A stretch of DNA of 64,000 nt from VAZQ01 sp963739385 (GCA_963739385.1 CAVUAI010000035.1:62001-126000), one strand, 5' to 3'; shown: positions 43,821-61,726, counted from the first letter of the stretch. Translations and numbers: made by a program. Notes: generated from the sequence alone by a model not told the origin.

Positions 43821-45596
43821 CTATGCGGCCTGCTTGACCAGCCGGGCGACCTCACGCTGCAGCAGCTTGCTGTACACGCCCTTGCGCCGCACCAAGGTCT
43901 GCGGCGCGCCGTCCTCACAGACTTCTCCAGCCTGCACCACGACGATCCGGTCGAAACTGCGCAGCGTCGACAAGCGGTGAGCGATTGCGATGACCGTCCG
44001 GTTGCCCATCAACCGGTCCAGCGCCTCCCGCACCGCTTCCTCGGACTCGCTGTCGAGGGCGGAGGTCGCCTCATCGAGCAGGAGAATGGGTGCATCCTTG
44101 AGGAACGCCCGGGCAATGCCAATGCGCTGGCGTTGTCCGGGCGAAAGCTTCACCCCCCGGTCGCCGACGATGGTTTTGACACCCTCCGGCAGGAGATCAA
44201 TGAACGCGCTGCAGTTGGCAGCGGCGATAGCTGCATGCACGTCGGCGTCGGAGGCATCGGGTCGGCCATAGCGGATGTTCTCCAGGATCGAGCGATGGAA
44301 CAGTGAGATATCCTGTGGGACAAAGGCGATGGCCGACCGCAGGCTCTCTTGGGTCACGTGGGCGACGTTCTGGCCGCTGATCAGGATGCGCCCGCCCTGG
44401 ACATCATAGAAGCGCTGCAGCAAGGCGAACAGCGTGGACTTGCCGCAACCCGATCGCCCGACCAGCCCGACGCGCTGGCCAGGCTCGATCCGCAGGTTGA
44501 ACGCGGAAAACACCTTGCGCCCGTCGGGGTAGCTGAAGGCGACATTCTCGAACACGACCGTCGTGCCCGATTGCACCAGCGAAGTCGCTTCCGGGTGATC
44601 GCGCAGGCGATGGGGAACCAGAAGCGTCGCAAGAGCCTCCGAGAGCCGCGCCAGATGCTGGGTGACGTCCACCAGCGCCACCGCCAAATCGCGCGTCGCA
44701 TGCAGGATGGAGAGACCGAGCGTGCACACCAGTACCACATCGCCGGTGGTGGCAGCGCCGTTCTGCCAGAGCGCGATGGCCCAGGCCAGCAGGCCTATGG
44801 TGAGAACCACGGTGACGACCGCGTGGAACAGCCGCAGCTTTTCCATGTACAGGAGGCTGCGTCGCCGCGCCGACATCTCCCGGTCAATGGTGTCGTCCAG
44901 CCGGCGATGTTCGCGGCCAATCCCGCAGAACGACCACACCAACGGCATGTTACCGACGACGTCGATCATTTCGCCGTCGACCGCGGCAGCACGGTGGGCG
45001 AACTCGTGATGGAGCGGCTTACCGGCGGCGGCGAGCCGGAACATGGTGACCACCAGTACACCGGCAAGCACCATCAGCACGGCAGCCATCGGAACGCTCA
45101 CCGTCACCACCAGCGTGATCGCCACGATGGTCGCCATGCAGGGCGGCAACACGTTCCAGACGAACATGTTCTGCAGCGTGAACACGGCATTGGAAGTGGC
45201 GGTGATCCGGCTGGTCAAGGTCCCGGGCATGCGCTCGATAAAGTAGCTTGGGGCATGACCGGTAAGATGGCGGAATAGATCGCGCCGCAGATCGCCGGTC
45301 ACGGCAACGAAGGTGAAGCTCGCGATCCAGCTGGCGACGCGCCACAAGAGATTGTCGGCGGCGATCAATGTCGCCAGCAGCAGGAACCCGAACCAGGCGT
45401 CGCGGACGTGCGTGCCGACGTAAATTCCTCCCGTCAACGTGTCCACCAGGACCTTGACGCCATACTGAGCGCCCACCGAGCAGCCGACTGCAGCAATCAC
45501 CGCGGTCACGATCGCGGCGTGCGCTAGCGGCCGCACCTTCACGTAGCGAGCAAGAAAGGCAAAGGGGCGATCGGCGTACCGGCAAACGTCTTCCAT
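43821..45596 (-). CDS. ABC exporter, fused membrane and ATPase domains
   Basis: 591 residues from ATG 45596 (GGGAG 10 bases upstream); an upstream in-frame extension looks non-coding. The N-terminal half holds six expected transmembrane helices (HAAIVTAVIAAVGCSVGAQY and others) with RMPGTLTSRITATSNAVFTL typical of type I exporters. The ATPase has Walker A GRSGCGKST, signature LSPGQRQRIGIARAF, Walker B ILLLDEATSALD and H-loop IAHRLST. It acts as a homodimer, or with the adjacent MFS gene product in a related task. The substrate is unknown; lipid, peptide or drug are all possible. Confidence 0.92.
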   Translation of the reverse strand: MEDVCRYADRPFAFLARYVKVRPLAHAAIVTAVIAAVGCSVGAQYGVKVLVDTLTGGIYVGTHVRDAWFGFLLLATLIAADNLLWRVASWIASFTFVAVTGDLRRDLFRHLTGHAPSYFIERMPGTLTSRITATSNAVFTLQNMFVWNVLPPCMATIVAITLVVTVSVPMAAVLMVLAGVLVVTMFRLAAAGKPLHHEFAHRAAAVDGEMIDVVGNMPLVWSFCGIGREHRRLDDTIDREMSARRRSLLYMEKLRLFHAVVTVVLTIGLLAWAIALWQNGAATTGDVVLVCTLGLSILHATRDLAVALVDVTQHLARLSEALATLLVPHRLRDHPEATSLVQSGTTVVFENVAFSYPDGRKVFSAFNLRIEPGQRVGLVGRSGCGKSTLFALLQRFYDVQGGRILISGQNVAHVTQESLRSAIAFVPQDISLFHRSILENIRYGRPDASDADVHAAIAAANCSAFIDLLPEGVKTIVGDRGVKLSPGQRQRIGIARAFLKDAPILLLDEATSALDSESEEAVREALDRLMGNRTVIAIAHRLSTLRSFDRIVVVQAGEVCEDGAPQTLVRRKGVYSKLLQREVARLVKQAA

Positions 45597-45696
45597 GCGC
45601 GATGGAACTCCCCGTCGGACTGCATGCGTGGGTGAACGCGTGCTTGGCAACGCGAGAGCCGGGTCGGAGTTTCCGGGGAACTCCAGTAAATTATGA

Positions 45697-47121
45697 TTAC
45701 TTGCCGAAAAGGTATTTGGGCAGTGAACCAACGTTAATCTTCGCAATATTGCCAGGAAAACTGCCCATCAGCGCCGCGATGGATGCAAATTTCCAAGCCG
45801 ATTTGCGACGAATTTGCGACGCGGGCTGCGGTTGCTCTGCCGGCTCCCGAGTCTCCGGCAACAGAAGCCAGACCAGAGCCATTCCGCAAGCTCCGATGAA
45901 CGCGAGACTGCAGAAGGCGATGCTGCTGCCGAAATGATCGATCGTATAGCCGGCGAGCGTGGTGCTGAGCGCTGCGCCGATGCCGACTGCGCTGCCCACG
46001 ACGCCCAGCCCGAGATTGAAGCGGCCCGTTCCGCGCGTGATATCTGCCACCACGAGCGGCAGCACCACGCCGAGGACCGTGGCGCAAACGCCGTCGAGGA
46101 GTTGTACCGCCACCACCAGATACGGGCTGCTCACGACCGCGAACAACAGCCCGCGCAACGCCAGGGCCGCGAAGCACAGAACCAGCAGCGGCCGGCGTCC
46201 CCAGAAATCAGCCATACGCCCGACCCAGGGCGCGGACCCCGCGACCACGAGCTGCGGCAGCACGATGCAGGCGGCGATCAGGGTCGAGGCCCATTCGCCC
46301 GAGCGCGTGGTCAGGATGCCGCCCATCAGCGGAAGCATGGCGGCATTGGCAAGCTGGAACAGCAGGATGCAGCCGGCGAAGATGAGCAGCCGGCGGTCGC
46401 TCAACACGCTGCGCACGCTCGCCTGTGGCACGCCGCCATCGGCAGCCTTCGGACGCTCAAGCTGGCTCATGCGGATGCGGCCGAGGGCGAAGATGGCAGG
46501 GACCGCAAGCGCGGCGGTGAGAAAGAACACGGCCTGATTCGAAACGAGGTACCCGCATGCTCCCATGGCCGCGGCGGCCACGCCGTTGCCGATGGAGGCA
46601 AAGCGCGCATTGCGGCCGAGACGTGCGCCTAGGGCAGCATGCCCGACCAGACCCAGGCTGATCGCGGCAACCACCGGCCCAAGGACGCAGCTGGCGGCGG
46701 CATGTAGAACCCGCGATGCCATCACGACGGAGAACGTCGGCCAGATCGCAAGCGCAAGCGCGCTCAGGCAGATCGCCACGACCGCAAGACCAGCGACGAG
46801 CCGCGCCGAACGCACGGCGTCGACCAGCGCGCCTCCCGGCATCTGACATGCGAGCGCAACGAGCCCGCCCGCGGTCAGGACCAGACCGATGTCGAACTGC
46901 CCCCAGGCATGCGCGGTCAGATAGATCGCAACGAAGGGACCAAAACCGGTCTGGATGTCGGAGAGGAAAAAGGTGAACCAGTCGAGCCCGCGCGCGCTCG
47001 CCTGCGACGCCGCAGCTTCTGCTGAGGGCGCCGTTTGCTTCGATAGCGCCGGCGACGCAAGACTGCCGCCCGCGCGGCGGCCGAGCCGGCCGCCGTCAAA
47101 CTCGAGTGCTAACGTTGACAG
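45697..47121 (-). CDS. MFS transporter; no ordinary start codon visible
   Basis: The protein sense is continuous from GLDWFTFFLSDIQTGFGPFV (near 46990) through GGALVDAVRSARLVAGLAVV, and a C-terminal half with GRMADFWGRRPLLVLCF, to TGA 45697. Twelve helices are expected. The first ATG (46842) would delete helices 1 and 2. Upstream to the in-frame TAA at 47149-47151 there is no ATG, GTG or TTG, only CTG at 47121, which is used here as a placeholder. Either an atypical start codon, a lost start or a sequence error is present. Its 3' end is 100 bases before the ABC exporter. Substrate unknown. Confidence 0.72.
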   Translation of the reverse strand: MSTLALEFDGGRLGRRAGGSLASPALSKQTAPSAEAAASQASARGLDWFTFFLSDIQTGFGPFVAIYLTAHAWGQFDIGLVLTAGGLVALACQMPGGALVDAVRSARLVAGLAVVAICLSALALAIWPTFSVVMASRVLHAAASCVLGPVVAAISLGLVGHAALGARLGRNARFASIGNGVAAAAMGACGYLVSNQAVFFLTAALAVPAIFALGRIRMSQLERPKAADGGVPQASVRSVLSDRRLLIFAGCILLFQLANAAMLPLMGGILTTRSGEWASTLIAACIVLPQLVVAGSAPWVGRMADFWGRRPLLVLCFAALALRGLLFAVVSSPYLVVAVQLLDGVCATVLGVVLPLVVADITRGTGRFNLGLGVVGSAVGIGAALSTTLAGYTIDHFGSSIAFCSLAFIGACGMALVWLLLPETREPAEQPQPASQIRRKSAWKFASIAALMGSFPGNIAKINVGSLPKYLFGK

Positions 47122-47395
47122 CCCTTTGTCTCCGGCGTCGTCGGGGAATTACGACGTCGGTTTTGGCCGATGCCCCTCGCATCGGCCCCCCCTCTTGCTC
47201 CAACGCTACGCTCGGATCGAAGCTTGACCGCGAACGCTGCCGGAGTCGTGCGTCATTGACGGTAACTCAATATGCCTAAACGCGGCAAATTTGAGAACTC
47301 GCTGTGAGTTCCATCGAATCAATCGCGTCGCAGAAAGTTCCACGGAGTTCCCGGGCGATGCGCGAGCCGCCTTCAATCGAAGGGCCGGGAGCTGC

Positions 47396-48445
47396 TCATT
47401 TGCGATCGAGGATCGCGGCGATCGCCTTGACCTGATTGCGGGCATAGATCGGCAGGCCGGCGCTGATCGAATTTCCCGCATTGAACGAACTTTTTCCGGC
47501 AAGAACCTGGGCGGGCACCAGATTTCGCAGTACGGGAACTTTCGCGAACTCCTTCTTTTTGGCCAGGATGCTGGTCTCGACCGCAAGCGCTATGAACACG
47601 GTGACGATGGTCTGCTTGGCGTCGGTCGGATGGTTCTGGAAGACCGCGAGCAGCTTGCCGAACTGCATGACCTGATTGACGTAGAAAATGTTTTGCTCAA
47701 GCGCCCCGACCGGCCGCGTGTCCAGTCCAGTCAGGCTGGTCAGACCCATCTCGGCAACCTCTGCGGCTGGCCGCAGCGTGAGCTCGCTCTCGAATTCGAG
47801 ATTGTCCGCAATCCGTTTCGAGCTTTCCCGGAGCTTGTTGGCGATCTGGATGCCCACCGGCAGCTTGCCTTCGAACTGGTAGCGGGAGTGAAGACAGATC
47901 GTGACCGGCCTGATCTCGCACCAGCGCCGCAGCGGATGCTGGTTGTGCACGGCGCGCGGATCCTTGGGAGAGACTGCCTCTTCCGGAGTGATTAGGCGGT
48001 GCTTGATCGCGGGATCGATCCGCTCGACGAAGGGCAGCGACACAAAACCAGCGAGATCGATGGAAGCCGGCGGCCGCGCGAGCGCGAAACGCGCCTCGCC
48101 GACGTACATGTGGAGCTTTTCCTTGAACCGCTTGTGCACGCCGTCGACCGTCACTTCGACATAGGGCTCGGCGTAGCTGGGAAAGGGAGTGAGGAACTGC
48201 TTCTCGGTCGGCCGCGCCTGCGCCCAATCCTCGAAACGGATGAGACCGGCATCCGGGTCGATCAGGTCCTCGCCGGGCCGATCCATGAACGCGATGGTTT
48301 TCGGCTTGATCTGGTCGATGGAGAGCCCCGCGGGAGACGCGACGTCGGCTATGGCGAATTCCTGGGCTCGGGTCGGAGCCACGGACGCTGCGGCAAATGC
48401 CGCCAGGCCCATGAGGAGGGCGACAGAATATCGGCTCGTCGGCAT
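47396..48445 (-). CDS. Secreted protein of unknown function
   Basis: 349 residues from ATG 48445, 14 bases after the PBP gene. A signal peptide (VALLMGLAAFAAASVAPTRA) ends before QEFAIADVASP. The mature protein of about 320 residues has repeated beta-rich stretches (PYVEVTVDGVHKRFKEKLHM, RPVTICLHSRYQFEGKLPVG) and a helical C-terminus. No domain recognised. Close linkage to the PBP gene suggests an envelope role, but that is an inference. Confidence 0.8.
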   Translation of the reverse strand: MPTSRYSVALLMGLAAFAAASVAPTRAQEFAIADVASPAGLSIDQIKPKTIAFMDRPGEDLIDPDAGLIRFEDWAQARPTEKQFLTPFPSYAEPYVEVTVDGVHKRFKEKLHMYVGEARFALARPPASIDLAGFVSLPFVERIDPAIKHRLITPEEAVSPKDPRAVHNQHPLRRWCEIRPVTICLHSRYQFEGKLPVGIQIANKLRESSKRIADNLEFESELTLRPAAEVAEMGLTSLTGLDTRPVGALEQNIFYVNQVMQFGKLLAVFQNHPTDAKQTIVTVFIALAVETSILAKKKEFAKVPVLRNLVPAQVLAGKSSFNAGNSISAGLPIYARNQVKAIAAILDRK

Positions 48446-48459
48446 CGCAAGGGCTTTCA

Positions 48460-51390
48460 CTAGAACCGCCGATAGCCGCCGATATAGCCGGGTGGCCGCG
48501 GGGTCTGGGTCTGGTACTGCGGCGTCTGCGTCTGGTACTCGCGCCCGTAGGGATCGCGCTGTGGCGGCGCCTGATAGCGCGGATCGCGCCCGAACTGACC
48601 GAAGAACTGCCACGGCGCCCGCCACGGCTCCCGCGGCGCCGGAACGTAGCGGCCGTAGTTGTCCTGGTAATAAGGAGCCTGGCGCTGCTGGTAATCGTCG
48701 TAAGGATTCCCCCCGACCCCGTAGTAGGCGCGCTCGCGGGCGCCATAGGCATCTTCGCGCGAGACGAGCTGATACTGCGTGTCGAGGATCTGGCCGCGGC
48801 GATCGATCCGGAAGCACTCCGTAATCGCCTTCCCGCCGCCGGTCGGCGTTTCGCCGGAGTCGAGATCGACGGCCTTGCATGCGAGCTGTCGCTTGGCCTC
48901 CGGCGACGGCGGGGCGAGTGCAACCTTCGGTGCGACATTGGCCCACACTGCCTGGATCACCGGCTCGAAGATCGGAACCGCGACGCCGCCGCCGGTCGAG
49001 CCACCGCCGAGCGTGCGGCGCTTGCCGTCGGCGTTGTCGTAGCCGATCCAGACCGCAACCGTGACGTCATTGGTGAGGCCGACGAACCAGGCATCGTTCT
49101 CGTCGTCGGAGGTGCCGGTCTTGCCCGCCACATAGGGGGAAAGCCCCGCGATCGCGCGCGCCGTGCCGCGCGCCAACACGCCCTGCAGCATGGTCTTGAG
49201 CTGGTAGAACGCGGCGCGCTCGACCGAGCTGATCACGACCGAGGATTTCGGATCGTGGCGATAGACGGTCGCGCCGTTGCGCTCGATCGACTCGATCACA
49301 TAGGGCGAGGGACGCATGCCCTCATTCGCGATCGCCGCATAGAACGCGGCAAGGTCGACCGGCCGTACCGGCTGCGCGCCGAGCACGAACGGATAATAAC
49401 GCTGGCACTCGCGGTAGATGCGCGCTTCCATGGCAAGCCGGCACAGGCGGTCGAGGCTTGCCTCCGGACTGTTTTCGATGCCGCCATCGAGCAGATGAAC
49501 GGTCGCGAGGTTGCGAGAGTTCTCGAGCGCCCGGCGCAGCGTGAGGATACCCCCGGCGCCACCGTCGTAATTCTTCGGCGTCCAGTAATCCTGCTCGCGG
49601 GCGCGACCGCCGCCGATGGGCGGCAGCGTGATCGGCTCGTCCAGCACCAGAGTATTGGGCTGCAGGCCCTTGCCGAGCGCCGCCAGATAGCTCAGCGGCT
49701 TGATGGCGGAGCCGGGCTGGCGCACCGCCTGGGTGGCACGGTTGAGCTGGCTCAGCGGATAGGAAAAGCCCCCGCTCATGGCGAGGATGCGACCGCTCTT
49801 GTTCTCGAGCACGACCACCATCCCCTGCACCACCGGACGCACGCGCAATTCCGCCCGCGCGGCGCTCTTGCCCTTGCCCTCCGCCACCCGCACCAGCACC
49901 ACGTCGTTGAGCACGAGCTTGCGCTGGGCGGCGGCGTTGTCGATCGACAGCGGAAGAATGCGCCCGTCGGCGAGGCCGACGCGCCAGGCCTCGCCCTTCT
50001 TGCCGCTTGGCTTCTCCACCAGCACGGCCGGCGTCCAGTGCACGTCGTAGAGCGGCAGCCGCGCCGCCGCCAACGCCCGCTGCCAGGCCGGCCGCTTGTC
50101 GCCCGCTTTCGCGTCGACCCGCTTGATCGCCTGCGACAGGTTGGCCTCGGCGGCGCGGAACTGGACGCGCCCAGCGTTGCGTTCGTAGCGCCAGAGCCCT
50201 TCCTGCAGGGCCTCCTCCACCGACCGCTGAAGTTGCGGATTGATGGTGGAGCGCACGGTATAGGAATGCGCCGTGATCGCCTCGATGCCGGCCACTGACC
50301 TGGCCTCGCGCGCGACCTGATCGACGAAGTGAAAGCCGATGTCGCGCCGTGGGCGCTCATAGGCCACCATCGCCGGCAGCGCCGGCAGCCCCCGGCTGGG
50401 CAGTTCCCCGGTAGCCACGCCGTCCTCCTGCAGACGGCTGAGCACGTAGGCGAGCCGTTCCTGCGCCCGTCCGGGATGGCGGTCGGGATTGAGATAGTTG
50501 GGCCCCTTGGTCAGGCCGGCAAGAAGCGCGCCTTCCTCGAGCTTGAGCTCCTTGGCAGGCTTGCCGAAGTAGCTGCGCGCGGCGAGCTCGATGCCCCAGG
50601 AGCCGCGGCCGAGATAGACAGAATTGAGATAGAGCTCGAGAATCTCGGCCTTGCTCAGCTCCCGCTCCACCCGCGAGGCGACGATCATCTCGCGGATCTT
50701 GCGCTCGTAGGTCAGGTCCTCGCCCACCAGCAGGTTCTTCACGATCTGCTGGGTGATGGTCGAGCCGCCCTGCGGCCGGCCGGACTGGGCAAGATTGCCG
50801 ATGAAGGCCCGGATCAGGCCGCGCTCATCGATCCCCTTGTGCTGATAGAAGCGCTTGTCCTCGGCCGCGATGAAGGCCTTCTGCACCGGCTCCGGGATGT
50901 CGGCGAGCGTCACCCATACGCGGCGCTGATTCTCCTCGAACACTTCGGCAAAGCGCTCGCCCTTGCGGTCGAGCACGACGCTGGCGCCGGGCAGCTTGAG
51001 GCCCTTGAGCTTGCTGTGATCGGGCAGGTCGGCGGCCGCCTTGTTGTAGAAATCGATGACGTCGCCGAGATCGACCGCCGGCGTCGCGACGGTCTCGTTC
51101 TTGCAAAACTGCCGGTAGGCTGTGTGCAGATCGGTAAAATTGATGCCGCGGAAGACCTTGCTTTCGCCCATCGCCTGCGGATCGTCGAGCGCGGTCGCGA
51201 TGAGCTCCTCGACGTTGATGTCCTCGATGTCGAAGGCTTTGCGCATGTGCGCGCAGCCCGCGCGCAGCAGTTCCGCCACTTGCGGCTGGTCCTGCGTGCG
51301 ATCGAACCGGGTCTTCACCGCCTCCGGCGCGGTCGCGACCTGACTGAGCGCCAGCACGGTCGCGAATATCTTGACCAGGAGCGATTCCAT
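48460..51390 (-). CDS. Class A penicillin-binding protein (glycosyltransferase/transpeptidase)
   Basis: 976 residues. The glycosyltransferase (GT51) domain has AAEDKRFYQHKGID near residue 175 with the catalytic glutamate and PQGGSTITQQIVKNLL. The transpeptidase has the catalytic serine in RQPGSAIKPLSYLAAL, SxN in ENSRNLATV and KTGT in VAGKTGTSDDENDAW. An N-terminal segment of about 130 residues without known domain precedes them; it starts with a short hydrophobic stretch. The C-terminal 110 residues are rich in Tyr, Gln, Pro and Arg. It builds peptidoglycan. Most like PBP1-type proteins, but the extra N-terminal segment prevents a firm subtype. Confidence 0.93.
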   Translation of the reverse strand: MESLLVKIFATVLALSQVATAPEAVKTRFDRTQDQPQVAELLRAGCAHMRKAFDIEDINVEELIATALDDPQAMGESKVFRGINFTDLHTAYRQFCKNETVATPAVDLGDVIDFYNKAAADLPDHSKLKGLKLPGASVVLDRKGERFAEVFEENQRRVWVTLADIPEPVQKAFIAAEDKRFYQHKGIDERGLIRAFIGNLAQSGRPQGGSTITQQIVKNLLVGEDLTYERKIREMIVASRVERELSKAEILELYLNSVYLGRGSWGIELAARSYFGKPAKELKLEEGALLAGLTKGPNYLNPDRHPGRAQERLAYVLSRLQEDGVATGELPSRGLPALPAMVAYERPRRDIGFHFVDQVAREARSVAGIEAITAHSYTVRSTINPQLQRSVEEALQEGLWRYERNAGRVQFRAAEANLSQAIKRVDAKAGDKRPAWQRALAAARLPLYDVHWTPAVLVEKPSGKKGEAWRVGLADGRILPLSIDNAAAQRKLVLNDVVLVRVAEGKGKSAARAELRVRPVVQGMVVVLENKSGRILAMSGGFSYPLSQLNRATQAVRQPGSAIKPLSYLAALGKGLQPNTLVLDEPITLPPIGGGRAREQDYWTPKNYDGGAGGILTLRRALENSRNLATVHLLDGGIENSPEASLDRLCRLAMEARIYRECQRYYPFVLGAQPVRPVDLAAFYAAIANEGMRPSPYVIESIERNGATVYRHDPKSSVVISSVERAAFYQLKTMLQGVLARGTARAIAGLSPYVAGKTGTSDDENDAWFVGLTNDVTVAVWIGYDNADGKRRTLGGGSTGGGVAVPIFEPVIQAVWANVAPKVALAPPSPEAKRQLACKAVDLDSGETPTGGGKAITECFRIDRRGQILDTQYQLVSREDAYGARERAYYGVGGNPYDDYQQRQAPYYQDNYGRYVPAPREPWRAPWQFFGQFGRDPRYQAPPQRDPYGREYQTQTPQYQTQTPRPPGYIGGYRRF

Positions 51391-51716
51391 CCGGTCCTTG
51401 CGGAGGCTCGTTCGTGTGAAAGCCGGGAACGCCGCCGCCCTGCGTAACTCAACGCTACAAAATGGCTTTTTGCGGTGCCTTGTTCCTTCGCTGCAGAAAT
51501 TTAGTCACAGTGTTGCCGGTTCGACACCGGCACGATGCCGCCGCCGGACCGGAATCGGACATCGTGGTTGACGGGGAAGCCATCCCGTTGAGTGAGTGCC
51601 GGATTTTGTCCGCCGAAGAGCAATGTGGCGGCCATCCGATTCGATCGGTCCGCGTCCCCACAAAAAGATGGGGCCGCCTGGAGGCGGCCCCATTTCCGTC
51701 CGGCAAGGAGGAAGAA
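51391..51716. other. Intergenic region with the rpoC terminator; no gene
   Basis: Apart from the terminator at 51661-51691 nothing coding is visible. A GCCGG-TTCGACA-CCGGC hairpin near 51513-51529 resembles a tRNA T-arm, but no other tRNA part is present. The promoter of the PBP gene should lie here, but no consensus could be aligned well. Confidence 0.45.
51661..51691 (-). terminator. Rho-independent terminator of the rplJ-rplL-rpoB-rpoC operon
   Basis: On the minus strand GGGGCCGCC-TCCA-GGCGGCCCC forms a perfect nine-pair GC stem followed by ATCTTTTTG, starting 26 bases after the rpoC stop. It should end most transcripts and isolate rpoC from the PBP gene. Confidence 0.9.
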
Positions 51717-55916
<4,200 letters not shown>

Positions 55917-55946
55917 CGTTCTCTCCGTGTGGAGCTATTTCGTATC

Positions 55947-56022
55947 GGACGACAGTGACCGAAGACGGGACGGCAATTGTCCGCCACCCTTGTTCCGCCT
56001 GCTGTCGTCCGTCTTCTGTCCC
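55947..56022. repeat. Intergenic stem-loop between rpoB and rpoC (same family as at 38973)
   Basis: GGACGACAG (55947-55955) and CTGTCGTCC (56002-56010) form a perfect nine-base inverted pair; GTCTTCTGTCCC follows on the right and GAAGACGGGAC on the left. The same GGACGACAG...CTGTCGTC arms occur between tuf and rpsJ. It may set an RNA-processing or pausing site between the two polymerase genes. Confidence 0.6.
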
Positions 56023-56025
56023 TGA

Positions 56026-60150
<4,125 letters not shown>

Positions 60151-60306
60151 CTCATCTCTCGCTTTGTCGAACCGCCGGGGCCGGGACGACTCTCCGGAAG
60201 GCCGCCATCCATCGCGACCATCAGGACAGGCGTCGAAACCCTTGATTTCACGCGATTCGGCCTGTCGCCGAACCGTCACGCCGCTGCCGCCATCGGGCGG
60301 ACATAG

Positions 60307-60340
60307 GGTGATTCCAGGATTTGCTCACCCTGGAATCACC
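60307..60340. repeat. Perfect 12-bp inverted repeat in the rplL-rpoB gap
   Basis: GGTGATTCCAGG (60307-60318) and CCTGGAATCACC (60329-60340) pair perfectly around ten bases, 16 bases after the rplL stop. No T-run follows on the minus strand. In E. coli the same gap holds a partial terminator and an RNase III processing site; a similar role here is an inference. Confidence 0.75.
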
Positions 60341-60356
60341 GGAAGTCACTTCACAG

Positions 60357-60731
60357 TTACTTGAGTTCCACTTTGGCCCCGGCCTTTTCCAGCTGGGCCT
60401 TGACCTTCTCGGCCTCATCCTTGGTGACGCCTTCCTTCACCGGCTTGGGCGCGCCCTCGACCAGGTCCTTGGCCTCCTTGAGGCCCAGACCGGTCAGCGC
60501 GCGCACCTCCTTGATGACCTCGATCTTCTTGTCGCCGATGGCAGTGAGCACCACGGTGAACTCGGTCTTTTCCTCGGCCGGAGCGGCCGCGGCGGCACCC
60601 GGAGCGGCAGCGACAGCCACCGCTGCCGCGGCGGACACGCCCCACTTCTCTTCCAGCATCTTCGCCAGGTCGGCGGCCTCGAGCACCGTGAGTTGCGAGA
60701 GGTCGTCGACGAGTTTCTGCAGATTAGCCAT
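60357..60731 (-). CDS. rplL: 50S ribosomal protein L7/L12
   Basis: 124 residues. The N-terminal dimerisation helices (LQKLVDDLSQLTVLEAADLA), an alanine-rich hinge and the C-terminal domain KTEFTVVLTAIGDKKIEVIK, VRALTGLGLKEAKDLVEGAP are typical. Multiple copies form the ribosomal stalk that recruits GTPase factors. 45 bases after rplJ. Confidence 0.99.
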   Translation of the reverse strand: MANLQKLVDDLSQLTVLEAADLAKMLEEKWGVSAAAAVAVAAAPGAAAAAPAEEKTEFTVVLTAIGDKKIEVIKEVRALTGLGLKEAKDLVEGAPKPVKEGVTKDEAEKVKAQLEKAGAKVELK

Positions 60732-60776
60732 TGGACATCCTTCAGGAGTTCGAACCAGTCGAGTTTGCGAGACGTG

Positions 60777-61295
60777 TCACGCCGCCTCGCTCTTGGCGGC
60801 ATAGGCCTGGACCACGCGGGCAAGCTTGGCGGCCGGAGCATTGACGACTTGCGCCACCTTGGTCGCCGGCGCCTGAATGAGGCCGACGATCTTGGCGCGC
60901 AACTCGTCGAGCGACGGCAGCGCAGCGAGCGCCTTGACGCCGTTGGCGTCGAGCGCGGTCTTGCCCATCGATCCGCCCAGGATCACGAATTTCTCGTTGG
61001 CCTTGGCGAAATCGGCGGCGACCTTGGGCGCAGCCACTGGATCGCCGGAATAGGCGATCAAGGTCGGTCCCTTGAGCAAGGGGACGACCACGGCTGCGTC
61101 CGTGCCTTCGAGAGCGATCTTGGCGAGACGGTTTTTCGCGACCTTCACCGCCGCGCCCGCCTGCTTCATCTGCTTGCGCAGGGTCTGCATCTGGGCGACG
61201 TTGAGGCCGGAATAGTGAGCCACTACCACGACGCTGGTGCCTTTGAAGACACCGTTGAGCGCCGTAACGAGCTCTTTCTTAGCCGCTCGATCCAC
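60777..61295 (-). CDS. rplJ: 50S ribosomal protein L10
   Basis: 172 residues. DRAAKKELVTALNGVFKGTS and KNRLAKIALEGTDAAVVVPL are typical. L10 is the stalk base that binds L7/L12 dimers through its C-terminal helix, and in many bacteria represses its own leader. First gene of the operon with rplL, rpoB and rpoC; a long leader with an attenuator-like hairpin precedes it. rplK and rplA, usual upstream neighbours, are not in the window. Confidence 0.98.
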   Translation of the reverse strand: MDRAAKKELVTALNGVFKGTSVVVVAHYSGLNVAQMQTLRKQMKQAGAAVKVAKNRLAKIALEGTDAAVVVPLLKGPTLIAYSGDPVAAPKVAADFAKANEKFVILGGSMGKTALDANGVKALAALPSLDELRAKIVGLIQAPATKVAQVVNAPAAKLARVVQAYAAKSEAA

Positions 61296-61590
61296 TGCAA
61301 GCTCTTTCCGGTTGGCGGCCCATCCTCAAATGTAGGAGCCGCCGGTTGCGACCTGCCGTCCGTCCCTGGCGTTGTACCGACGCGCGGGCAGGACGACGCT
61401 TCTGAGATCCTGCCCCCCAAGCACGGCGTAAGCCGCACCGGGTTCTCGAGGTTCGAACCGGTCGCGGGCCTTCTGGGCCCAAAACGGTCTTCCCCGTCTG
61501 TGCAGGCGTTTCGCATTAAGCCGCAACGGGCACCTGCAGTCTCGGACAGGACGGACTTCCGAAAACCTCCGGAAGCCTTTGCCGCTCAAG

Positions 61591-61627
61591 AAAAAAAGCG
61601 ATCCGCCTCGGTCCCTTTCAGATCGCT
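61591..61627 (-). terminator. Attenuator-like hairpin in the rplJ leader
   Basis: On the minus strand AGCGATC, 17 bases, GATCGCT, then a run of seven T (overlapping the end of the stem). It lies about 100 bases after the predicted promoter and 296 bases before rplJ, the right place to modulate L10-operon transcription. Confidence 0.6.
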
Positions 61628-61726
61628 CCCGCAGGATGCCCAAAAGGAATAAGGTCCCAATCACCACGTTTTCCGTAAAGCGCGCAAAAGCGCGCCGACA
61701 CACCGGGCCGGCACGCCCTGTGCCCT

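Noticed and set aside
51505..51540. tRNA gene suggested by GCCGG-TTCGACA-CCGGC
   Set aside because: No acceptor stem, D-arm or anticodon arm could be placed around this T-arm-like hairpin.
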